Source of the DNA: Heterodera schachtii
Lineage: Eukaryota > Nematoda > Chromadorea > Rhabditida > Heteroderidae
DNA: 64,000 bases
Assembly (NCBI GenBank): GCA_023374025.1
Contig: SIJG01000187.1
Span: forward strand, 66,935 to 130,934
Direction of reading: 5' to 3'
Shown here: positions 33,390 to 43,770 of the stretch, piece after piece
Layout: each line of letters starts with the position of its first letter
How positions within the stretch are numbered: the stretch's first letter is position 1
The notes under the pieces: model-generated
Database searches by the model: none
Told to the model about the DNA's origin: nothing
The model's input: only the letters and a program-made list of their open reading frames with translations
Position numbers and translations under genes: made by a program

Positions 33390-33748
33390 TAATGAGCGGG
33401 ATCGGACGGGAATTCCCGGTTTTTCAGGTCCCGGTCCCAGTCCCGGTAAATTGGTGGAGAAGGAGAAAGTTTTGAGAAAAAAAATTAAATTATTTATTTC
33501 ATTTTAATGGAAAAATTTTTCGAATTCCTCCCCCCCCCCCCAAACGAAAATTAAAAAAATTTTATGGGTACATTTTTGAATATAGGCAATTTTCGTAACA
33601 AAGTGCACTCAAATTTTCTAAATTTTTTCAAAAAATTTCCTCTGGGAATAGTCCCGGTTGGTCCCGGCATTTCTCGCGGTATCGGTCCCGGGCGAAAAAC
33701 ATGGTCCCGGCATTTCTGTCTTGGTAAGTCCGGTCCCGCTCAACTCTA
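33390..33748. mobile_element. 359-bp hAT-like element with exact 8-bp target duplication
   Basis: It begins TAATGAGCGGGATCGGAC and ends GTCCGGTCCCGCTCAACTCTA, imperfect inverted repeats. GTTAAAAA flanks both sides (33382-33389 and 33749-33756). The interior is full of CCCGG and GGTCCCGG words with a C run at about 33530. No gene. Confidence 0.7.
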
Positions 33749-34820
33749 GTTAAAAATAATCAAATATTATATTTTCAGCCTACCATTATCAACCTTAACA
33801 TTTTTGTAGAAGAAATAAGTATATCAAACACCATAAGATTTATTCTTTGCTTTTCACGGCACTTTTTGTAGAACCTTTTTACAAAAAAAAAAAAAAACTT
33901 TTTGGGAACTTGCGCGGAGTCCGCCGGCTGTGCCGACAAGCGCCGCCGTGTAAAATTTTGAAATTTGAGTTCAAGTTATTAACAGATTTTGTCCCAAAAA
34001 CTGACCCAATATGCAGTTTTGAGGCAATTTTTTAAGAAAAAAAAAAAGAGTTTAGCGAATCGGCGCCGGGAAATTTTGGGTCTATTTGTTAAAGATTAAA
34101 AAAAAAAATTGGCATTGTTGCAAAAAATAAATTCATTAAAAGGTTACCCCACACTTACGCCCAGAACAATTGCGCCTATGTCCAAAGTCTGGTTCAAACT
34201 TAAGTTTTTTCAATCCCTGATCGCATAAACAGTTTTAAATAAGTGATTGAAAGTGATTGTGGCTGATACTTTGATAGTTCGTAAATTTAGAAAAAATCAT
34301 TAATTATTCAAACAGCAGAATTAATTCATAGAAGACTGTGTTTCTTAATTTTAATGCTGTTTAGGCTATCAGGGCTTGAAAATTTTTTAGTTTTAATCCG
34401 ATTTTGGACATAGGCGCAAAACGCCCGGGGCGCAAATGTCTGGACACGAATTAAAAACATATACAAAAAAATCGTCGATAATTCCCAGCGAGATGTCATC
34501 TTTAAGGGTGTATTTGATTAACTGAAAACCCAGTTCGCCCGGTTTCTGTTAGACCGGTTTTCGGGCCTCCGGTTTTTGGTTTCGATTCGATTAAACAACC
34601 GTGCACAACCCTACTTTTTAGGGCAAAAAATATTGGCACCAGTAAAAATAATATTTATTAAATTATTTGAATAAAAAAAATGGAGGGCATTTACAAAATC
34701 TGATGATTGTCTGGCATAGACAGGGCATGGCATTGTGACTATGTGTAGGACTTAAGTGCATTGGAGCGACAAAAGAAATATATCTTTATTAAAAGCATAA
34801 ATATTGAATAAACTGCTTTC
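33749..34820. other. Repeat-rich spacer
   Basis: No gene is seen. At 33915-34080 lies a diverged copy of the GC-rich module (GCCGGCTGTGCCGACAAGCG) and its AT-rich flank. The remainder is low-complexity and AT-rich. Confidence 0.4.
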
Positions 34821-35718
34821 AATAAAATGCATTGCAAAATCCCATGATAATTGTCTGGCAGAGATTGCATCACGCACTTTGGCATTGTCTGTGTCGTGCG
34901 TTGGTGGACTTAAGTGCACGCAAAACGATTAGGCGTGTATTTAAGCAAGAAAACCAAGGGCAAAATCAGTCCAAATTTTTTTTAATTCTTAAACGGCTAA
35001 AATTTTCCTTTTTAATTGGAAGGCGAAATTGTGAAAAATTCGAATCCATCTTTTGGGTTATTAAGTTTTGCGATTCCAAAATGGGTGAAATTCCCTTTTT
35101 CAGGATTTTCGGCTCAGAACACTATTTTAGTAAAAAGAAAAGCTCGATATTCCCGGGAAAATCCAATTAATTACGGTTTATGGTCCCCGACCAAAACAAT
35201 TTATGATCATTTAAACATTCAATCATTAGCAAAATTGCTCAAATTATAGATGGTTTTTACAATTTTTTAAAGAGAAAGTTTAAATTTTCTTTTTTTTTTC
35301 AAAAAAAAACATCCTTAAAATATATAGTGACCACTTGAGTAGAGCATTTTTCATTTATTAAAATATTTAATTTTCCAAATCCCTAAATATTGCAAAGCAT
35401 TTCATATTTTTCATAAAATAGAGTTTTTAATTGCAAGTCTTAAATAATTAATTTCATTGAAAAAAAAAATACACTTTCAAATATTTTCCAGCCTCAAACA
35501 ATTATTTTCCATGAAATTTTCTGGATTTTCCATATTTTAAGCCCAGAATCGTCATTAAAGAGGGTGATCTGATCAAATTGGCGTAATTGCCTTTTTATTT
35601 GCACATTTTTCTCTCAGATTAATTAAGCCTGATTAGGTTTGTTCAATTAAAAATCCACATACCTAAGCATTAATGCCCCTTATGTTTTGAGGATTGAATT
35701 CAAAATAACGTTTTTCAG
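34821..35718 (+). promoter_or_regulatory. Relic upstream region and leader of a broken family gene
   Basis: AATTGGAAGGCGAAATTGTG at 35018 and the following 150 bases match the leader at 12596-12750. The stretch ends GAATTCAAAATAACGTTTTTCAG before ATG at 35719, as in the intact genes. The TATAAATAGG box itself is not found here. Confidence 0.45.
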
Positions 35719-35763
35719 ATGAACACTTCCCTTATTTTTGTGCTGTTCGCGGTTTGCACCAAA

Positions 35764-36246
35764 GTGATCAGATCACTCCTTCAGGATGTTCTGAAAACCC
35801 TAAAATGGCTTGGAATCGGGAAATTTTCAGAAAAAAAATTCCTAGGGGGTTGGAAAAAATTTTTCGTGGAAGACGAATGTGGCGGACAGAAAGTGCACAA
35901 AATTTGCTACAAGATGCAAAAAACCGCATGTCCCTAAGACTTCTGAACTCTGAGAATTTACACGTTTAAATTTGAACAGCAAAAAAATTCTGTAATTCTT
36001 AAGAAAACAGTGCATTTTACAGTAGTTTTGATCACTTCGATATTAATCATCCGGAGTCTGCCCGTACAGAAGGCGTAGCGACATACGGTTTTTTGAATTT
36101 TGTAGCAAATTTTGTGTACTTTCTGTCCGCCACATTCGTCTTCCACGAAAAATTTTTTCCAACCCCCTAGGAATTTTTTTCTGAAAATTTCCCGTTTCAA
36201 GCCATTTTAGGGTTTTCAGAACATTCTGAAGGAGTGATCTGATCAT
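35764..36246. mobile_element. 483-bp foldback element inserted in a signal-peptide exon
   Basis: Arms of about 170 bp are inverted repeats, from TGATCAGATCACTCCTTCAG on the left to CTGAAGGAGTGATCTGATCA on the right. ACCAAA occurs on both sides (35758-35763 and 36247-36252), a possible 6-bp target duplication. The overlapping open frames on both strands arise from the arms and show no recognisable domain. Confidence 0.75.
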
Positions 36247-36281
36247 ACCAAAAAAAAAAATTCAGAAAACAAATAAATTAT

Positions 36282-36815
36282 TAGGGCTGCTAATTTTATG
36301 TAAATGCATATTTTTTCATGGCTTCTACATGCTCTAAATAATTGGAAAAACACTTTATTTTTTGTGTTTGCGAGCAAAAGTTGGGACTTTTATTTACATT
36401 TTTGGGATTTTTCTACATATTACATATGTACATATTTTTTTTTACATATTTTGGACTTTTTCGTACATATTTCGTAATTTTTCGTACATATTTTCATTTT
36501 TTTTTTACATATTTTGAGGATTTTTGAGAATTTATAGAAATTTTTTCAAAAAAATTTAAAAATTTTTTTGAAAATGTATCCCTAAAAAATTGAGTTTTTT
36601 CAAAAAATGATATATCAAAATTAATTTTTGAAATACTAAAATGTGATTCTAAGCTTATTTTTTTTTACAAAAAATAACCATTTAAAAAAATTTTATTTAA
36701 TATTTTAGTACATATTTGGGCATTTTTGTACATATTTCATACATATTTTATCATTTTTTATACATATTTTATTTACATAATTCGCAAATCTTCTTACATG
36801 AAATTAGCAGCCTTA
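36282..36815. mobile_element. 534-bp hAT-like element with exact 8-bp target duplication
   Basis: The terminal repeats are TAGGGCTGCTAATTT and AAATTAGCAGCCTTA. TAAATTAT flanks both sides (36274-36281 and 36816-36823). The interior is dominated by TACATATTT words. It lies within the former intron of the broken gene. Confidence 0.8.
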
Positions 36816-37085
36816 TAAATTATCATTTAAAAAATTTTTTTTTTGATAATTGGAAATATTTCTATATTATGCCAAATAATATTTAAAAATCTACGCTTTT
36901 AATTTTTCTAATTCAACCTTTTCAGGAGAAATATACTACAACAGTTGGTGTATTACGTGATACTAGTTGTGTTTTAGACTTTGCTTATAAACCTGGACAA
37001 ATTCCTGATGAAGATGAATAGAAAGCAAACCAGCAGCAGAACGGCTTGATGTGTTGGACTTCATTAGATGTCATTTTCATTGCTT

Positions 37086-37110
37086 TGTTGATGCCATTTT
37101 TGGCTTGTTG
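37086..37110 (+). promoter_or_regulatory. Family 3'UTR motif after the broken gene
   Basis: TTGTTGATGCCATTTTTGGC follows the terminal exon at the usual distance. This is the last copy of the motif before the Prospero region. Confidence 0.45.
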
Positions 37111-38300
37111 ACAAAAAAAAACCCATTTTTAAATTTTCGTTTTCCTGTTCTTTCCAGCAGATTTTGGGGGTATCATTACTAGAATAGTACAGTAAGACTG
37201 CCGTGCCGGTTTGGTAGTTCTTTGTTTTTTGGTGCCGGTACAATTTTTCCAAGTGCACAGTATCGTATCGGTAGCGGTTTTTTTTTGAGTGTTGGCGCTT
37301 GTATTGTTCATGGAAATTTTGGAAAAGGAAGAGAAAGATTTTCAAATTTCGCCAATTTTAAATCATTAAGTTTTCTTATTGATTTTTTCATGAATAACTA
37401 TGAATAAATTGCGGAGGAAAAATTTATTTTGATGGTAATTTTAAAACAATCTTGACCCTGATCCGGGAAGTCAATCAAACCTCAAATGAGTGCTGAAAAT
37501 TGACCCTCGACTCTCGACCCGTGGCATTTTCAGCAAAACGGATAACCCAAGTTCTGTCAAAATGCCAAGAATATTATTTAATACTCAGCCAGCCATTTGT
37601 AGATGCAAATAAAATGGTAAATTCGCTGATTCATAATTCGAATCATAGCAAATTTTATGACAATTTCTTTTTTTTCAATAGTTTCCAATTTCCGGCGATG
37701 TCCTAATTTCCGGGAGCCACATAAAAATGACAAAAAACTCGAAAAATCTTAAAAAACAACACTTAAAAAAGCTATTTTAAAATTGGCACTTAAAATGCTC
37801 ATTTTGCGTGTCTTTCAGTAGAATCGCTCAGAAAAATATGCGCGAATTTATAAAAATAGGAACCCCCGAGCATGAATTTAGATATTTTATGGTTTCAAGC
37901 TTCTTCTTAGCATATTCATTAGCGCACAGCAACTGAAGGCTTTCTTCGCTCATCTTAAGGCTGTCATTCACACAAATCCCTTTCATAATTAATATGAGCA
38001 AATTACACTTTCACATTTTCTTCAATTTGTAATGTGTAAATGGATTTAGCCTAAAAAGGGAAATTTCCATTTATAAAATTTATTCAAATTGGTTTTCTTA
38101 TGTTTTTTTTTTCTGATTTACCACCCTCGCTCCTCCTTTTCCTGTAAAATCTAACAGAGCCTACGAAAAAGAGAGTGATTATTCTTGCGACCCGAAATTT
38201 TTCAATTTGTACTCTTTCCTGTAAAATTTTTAAGTAAATTATTGGCCTCAGATTAAGGGTGAGATTATTTTTTACGGCCAAAAAGACAACAACAATTCAC
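37111..38300. other. Edge of the secreted-protein cluster, repeats only
   Basis: No gene is seen. CCCGTGGCATTTTCAGCAAA at 37518 and its relative at 38368 form a direct repeat of about 70 bp. Positions 37945-38075 resemble 22465-22620 in the three-module units. Beyond about 38.4 kb I see no further trace of the family except the minisatellite at the right end. Confidence 0.5.
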
Positions 38301-40420
38301 CACGGTCCGGGAAAAGTAAATCAAAAAAAAAATGGGTGTTTAAAATTTGACCTTCGACTCTCCTTGTCCCGTGGCATTTTCAGAAAAACGGAGATACCGA
38401 GTTTCTGTCAAAAATGCCAATTCCGGATGCCTAATTCCCAATTATTTTCTCTTCAATTGCTCACAGCGTGGTCTAAAAACCCCTCTGAATCCCTGCTGGT
38501 ACCAAATCCAAGATGAAGAAGCACCTTTTGGCCAGCAGGAATTAATTATGGCCCAAATTTATTTATTTTCCTAATCCCTCCCCCCCCCCCGCGTCCCCTT
38601 TGGCCAATTCTGTCTTTATCAGCAGCAATTTCTTCAAGATTGGCCTCTTCCTGTTGAATGCGCACGTCCCCTAAGGGTCCAATAATTGCCCCATTTTCTC
38701 ATCTTCATCATCAGCTGATGATGGAGGATGAAGCCTTCTTTGGCCTCCCCATTATTCCTTCACACCTTGAATAGCATCCTATCTCAAAAGTGTTGTCCTC
38801 CCATTCATTCATTCTTCCGTTTCACCATGCTAATCCGTCGTCGTCCATTTTTTGCCATATTAATAATTATTATTATTGTAATGGCACATTAAAAAGTGCC
38901 AAAATGAAACCTTTTTAGTGAACTATGTTTCGCAAATAAAAACCCAAAATTGATGCTTTTTCGTGCAAATCTATTAAGGAATCATCTCTAAATTCCGGCG
39001 CGCATCCCTCGCTTCACTGAATTTAAAAAAGTTGAGTTTTAACGCGGTTTATCCTGAATTTGAAGAAAAATAGCGAAAAATATTAAAATTAATTTGATTT
39101 TGGCACATATGAAAGGATTTAAATTTATAAAAAAGCTTTTCCCTTATTTAGACGGGCTGAAGCACACCTACCAATTTTTATTAATTTAATATATTTTTTG
39201 AAAATTGGCACATAATTTCATTCAATAAATATAATTTTTCTTAATTAAACCTTATAAACTATTTCAAAATGCATTTTTTCTAATCCTTAAAATATGTCAT
39301 CCATCCAATAATAAATGAGTAATCCCAAAATATGCCCTCTTGCCCACTTCAACAATATGTAATTTTCCTTCCACTGGTGCCAAGATGATGGGTGAACAAT
39401 GCCAAACGTATAATAGCCAAGAGGAAGGGATTGGCATGGCGCAGGGATCATAATCATCATCATCTCATCATCATCATTTTCTTCCAACAATTTTCTTTTG
39501 TCACCGTTTGCTGGTGGTCGGTCAATCCTTTCGGGCCACTGATTTTTGCAACAGTATTTTTGGCCCCCAGGTACCCCCGAAAATGGGCTTTTTTGCGCTT
39601 TGGACATCCCCATCCTCATATCCCCATCACCATTGTTCTTGTTCGCCCCCAAAAATTTTTTGAATGGAACTCCCAAAAAGGAGACAGTAAGTAGTACAAT
39701 GGGCCGCCGGAGGGGTGGTTGGGGCGAAAGTGCCGTGCAGGGATTGAACGGGTCGGCCCGCCGGGGTCAGTCAAAATTGGCACAGGACAAGACAGGACAG
39801 GACAGGACAAAGCTATTATTCATGCCAATTCCATCTCGGTGATTATTGAGACTAATCACTGCAGGCCGCTACACTGTGTGTGCCGCAGTTTTTTGTGGGG
39901 AGAGGACGGGCGGGGGGAAGGGATTTTCGGCATTTTTGGCACCCATGTAAAGAGAGGGCGCGGGGGGGCATATAATCCCCGCTTTTTGCCGGTGGTGCTG
40001 CTGATCCTCCTCCGCCGCCGCCCGCAGAGTTTGGCTCATCAGTGGGCGGCGCCGTTCCGGTGGTGCCAATCCAAAAGAAGCCGCCCCCGGGCGGGTGTGG
40101 CAAATTGTTCTTGCCGTGACATTATTAATTGGCGATTGCGCAACATTAGTTAATAGCACGGTCTTTGGTGTGTTGTTCATTTTCAGAAATATGTAATCGT
40201 AATTAAAATATGACTTATTTTTTTTATTTAAAACCATTTCCTGCTTTCAAATGTCTACGATAATTAAGAAATTTAATTTTGGCATTTTTCAATGTAAAAA
40301 ATTTTTCGAACATTATTATTTCAATATTTGTAAAAATTAAATCTTAAATTTTAATATAAAGTAATATATTCATTTGAATTCACCACGCAAGGTTGAATGC
40401 CTTGGACGTATACTCATGAA
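38301..40420. other. Non-coding DNA with GC-rich block at 39380-40150
   Basis: I see no supportable gene. A C run lies at 38580. GATCATAATCATCATCATCT-type trinucleotide repeats lie at about 39446, and (GACAG)n at about 39786. The GC-rich block has overlapping open frames on both strands with low-complexity products (runs of G, R or P), which is what base composition alone produces. It may contain enhancers of the Prospero gene. Confidence 0.4.
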
Positions 40421-40429
40421 CATTTTAGA

Positions 40430-40720
40430 AATTTAAATTTCAAAAATTTAAACATTTAAACCTCACCATTATCCCCACTTTTTAATTGGCCCCTTCATTT
40501 AATTTTTTTCAAAATAAACCTCCCCATTATTCGGACTTTTTAATTGACTGTTAATTTATTATTTTTTTCAAGAATTTAAACATTAAAACTTCACCATTAT
40601 CCCTACTTTTTTGAATTGGCCCTTCTTTTAATTTATTCTAAAATTCAACTTTTTAAATCTCCCCATTAAATGAATTTTTTTAATTGGTGCCTTTCCTTTA
40701 AATTTTTTCATAAACATTAA
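40430..40720. repeat. Degenerate tandem repeat of about 75 bp, four units
   Basis: Each unit has AAACCTCACCATTATCCCCA-like sequence, then CTTTTTAATTGGCCC and a T-rich tail. Units have diverged by substitutions and small indels. Confidence 0.7.
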
Positions 40721-43440
40721 AACCGACCAGTTGTCAACTCACAAAATCCTTTTCACCCACCACATTCATCATCATCATCATCATCAAATCATGATTTCCA
40801 ACAGATAGAAGAGAGAGCAGTAGAAAAAGCCTCAAATTCTTCCATTCTTTCTCGCATTGCCTCTTTTTTCATCTCCCCCCCCCCCCTCCGACGTTCCCCC
40901 CCCCTTTGTGTGCCTTTGTTGTGACAGCCGCTTCTCCTCAATTAGCGGTTAATCGGTTTGTGTCATCAACCCCTCCTCTGTGATGCGCTGATGCCAGCCG
41001 TGGCGGTGGTGCCCCCTTATCTTTTCTTATTCTTCTCTCTCAGTGTGTCTGTTTATCCAGAGGAAGGGGATAAAGGCAAATTGGTGCCCCACCCCCACCC
41101 CCCAAAGGGATATGATTTTTTGAGGGGTGGAAAGTCGGGGGGCAACAAAGGATATGTGGGAAGAGGATAATGGTGGAAAAGGTGCCCCCCCCCACCCCCT
41201 TCCCCCTCTCCAATCTGCTGTGGGGATTAGCATTAAAAATTTCCATTTTCCATTCATTAAGCACCATTTTTTGAGAGGCCTTCCGACGCTCTTGAAGTGA
41301 AAGCCTAAGTCGAGAGTCTCGGAAGCAATTAGTACCCTAATTAGGAGGCAACAACAAGACCAAACTAGGGGTATAGAACCTGATAAAGCTGTACGTCCTT
41401 GATTCCCTTTTTACTCTTGGTGATCCTAAATCCGTGAATCCCGAAAAGATAATTTATTCATAATTATTAGCTATTTGATTTAAAATTTGAATTTTGCATC
41501 ACCCTGCCAAATTAACTAATTAATTGGGCGGCTTTGTCTCAACTCTTTAATGATGATCCTTGACCCAGACGTGAAGCCGAGACAAACGTGAAAATATATT
41601 TAATTAGTGCTCCTCTTTGTGATTGTTGAATTTGGGTGGAGGGCGACAGTTAGTTCTTCATTCACTCATTGGGAGCTTCAATAATTTGAGAAATGCCCTT
41701 TTGTGTTATACTTTTTAATGCCCGTCTGGGTACGGTTTAAATTTACCGTAAATAAAACCATTTTCAGATTAACAGTACACCTTGTATTTAAAATCATTTT
41801 ATAACTTAAACTTTCTCTTTTTATGTCACTATAGTAATTTTCTCACAAAATTTATTCCTAATTTGTAAGTATTTTTTTTGATATTTAAATCTTTTTATAA
41901 TATTTAAGTGATATGGTAATATTTAATTTCCGTAAATCTAATCCCAATTTTAATGTCTTATGATTTATTACAAAATTTTATTTTTTTTGTATTATAATTT
42001 CCACAAAAATTGAAATTTCCATATTTTTTACAAGACTTTTTATAAAATTGCGATTAAATTGTGTATTTTTTTATTACAAAATCTTTCCATGATAAATACA
42101 TACTTAAGAAATAATCCACCAAAATGCCTCTATTCCAAAATATATTCTTCCCCCAAAATCTCCCCCCCCCCCATTAATGTGCACTTCCCGCAAAATAATC
42201 CCTTCCGGCGCACCAAATTACCGTAACCGCACAAAATTTTTGCCCGAGGCGCAATAAAACTTTTCTTTTACCACCACCACCATTTTCACCCCCCAATCAT
42301 CTCAATCCGTGGCGCATCCTTCGCCCCCCCCCGGCGCCCAAATTGTGCGCCAAATTGCTGTGTTATTATTATTATTGTTGTTATTGTTGGAGGTTGAGAC
42401 TATGGCGACGGCGACAGACAATGCGCCACGGGGCGCAAATTCTTTCGTCGTCGCCGGAGGGGCCAACGGAACGAATCGACGCACTCAAAAATAATAATAA
42501 CCCCTTCGCCGTGGGGGAAGAATGAATGAATAAAATCTTTTCTTCTCCATCTCGGACGCTTTTTAAAGGTCATAAATTATTGTAACAGTTTACCTGTGTC
42601 ATTATTACTGCTGCAGGTGGTGGAGTGCGAACCCTCCAATTAGTGTTTAGCCAATTAATACCAATTAAAATTGGAAAAAAGGATTATTGACTCATCACCC
42701 ACCACCCCACCACTGGTGTGAGTCATAAAATCTGACTCTTGCACCGAATTTGCTGGGTCCGAAAATCTCAGGCGCTTGCTATCAAATGTCCGAACCCACA
42801 ATTGTGTGCCATTTTGGCACCGCACAAAATTAAATAATCCATCAGGGACGGCACGGGACAGTTGATAGACTGCCTGTCGGCTGAATTCTCTCTATCATCA
42901 TCTATTTATTGGGCGGGCAGGAAGGGGGGGGGGAGGGTGAAGATGGGCAATGGACCGTGGCACCACCGCGCCATATCCAACGGTCGTTGTCCCCCGCCCC
43001 CCCCCCCCCGCTTCGCCGCTTGGATGTGCATGAATGATGAAGACAACAATTGTTGGGCACTGTTTCCGGACGGACGCGACCCATCTCGTCCGGCACTCTC
43101 AATAATTTGAGGGGCGCAGTCGCGGCAGTGCCGCCACCGCCGCCGCTGCGCGCCACGACAACCACCTGTTTATTGTTGGTGGTCAGAGCGCATCGGTGGA
43201 AAGCGCCAGTTAATCAGATTTGTGCCGCCACTCAAAATGCCCATTAGGGCGGGAAGAGTGCGGGAAAATTTCGCGCGCGCATCCCTCCGCTATCTTTTCC
43301 TTTTTAATTTGCCGCCGCCGACAAAATTTGGTGGAAACGGTGTCGGACAATGGAGGAATGGGAAACGGTGCTTTTCTTTTCTTCCGTTTCTTTACTTTCT
43401 GTCCGTTTTTCGAGGGACATTCCCATTTGAATGGATGAAT
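40721..43440. other. Non-coding DNA with poly-C/poly-G tracts and GC blocks
   Basis: C runs of 8 or more occur at about 40877, 41187, 42165, 42327 and 43001, and a G run at about 42925. ATTATTATTATTGTTG-type repeats are at 42362. The stretch at 41440-42130 is AT-rich. Open frames in the GC-rich parts overlap on both strands without domains or splice-site support. Upstream regulatory DNA is the likely role. Confidence 0.4.
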
Positions 43441-43599
43441 GAATTAATGAATGGAATGGAAGAGGAAAACTCAGTTGAGTTTAAATTTTTAAATTAAAAA
43501 AATTTAATAAAATGTAATTCGAAAATCCAACCATCTGCGTCGAACAAACAATCAATTAGGATTAAAAAATTAAGAAAAAATTGCGCTTTTTATTTTTAG

Positions 43600-43770
43600 G
43601 TTATTTTGTCCTTATTTATTCAATATTTTCCTTTTTGGCAAAATTTATGCTTTATCCTCGCAGCAACAAACCAAAACAAAACCCCAAACTTAAAAATGAA
43701 TTTTTTCGTTTTTTTTGACAAAGTTTATGCTTTATCCTAGCAGCAATAAACAAAAACAAATCTCAGTTTT
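43600..43770. repeat. Two-unit direct repeat of about 80 bp
   Basis: AATTTATGCTTTATCCTCGC and AGTTTATGCTTTATCCTAGC head two diverged units, each followed by AGCAA(C/T)AAAC and AAAACAAA. Confidence 0.65.

Larger units (their letters stand above)
35719..37021 (+). pseudogene. Secreted-module gene broken by a foldback transposon
   Basis: ATG at 35719 opens a signal peptide (MNTSLIFVLFAVC) that is interrupted after about 13 codons by an inserted element at 35764-36246. No module exon remains. A second element sits at 36282-36815. A terminal exon survives at 36926-37021 (TTVGVLRDTSCVLDF), and here the frame continues into AYKPGQIPDEDE before TAG. The intact relatives stop at DFC, so this dead copy may keep the older, longer C-terminus. 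Confidence 0.8.

Noticed and set aside
35754..36246. Open frames on both strands with basic, tryptophan-containing products
   Set aside because: They are the two arms of a foldback element, so the same sequence reads in both directions. Not a gene.
39719..40153. 144-residue open frame in a GC-rich block
   Set aside because: Low-complexity Gly/Arg/Pro-type product with equally long frames on the opposite strand and no splice or domain support. High GC content explains it.
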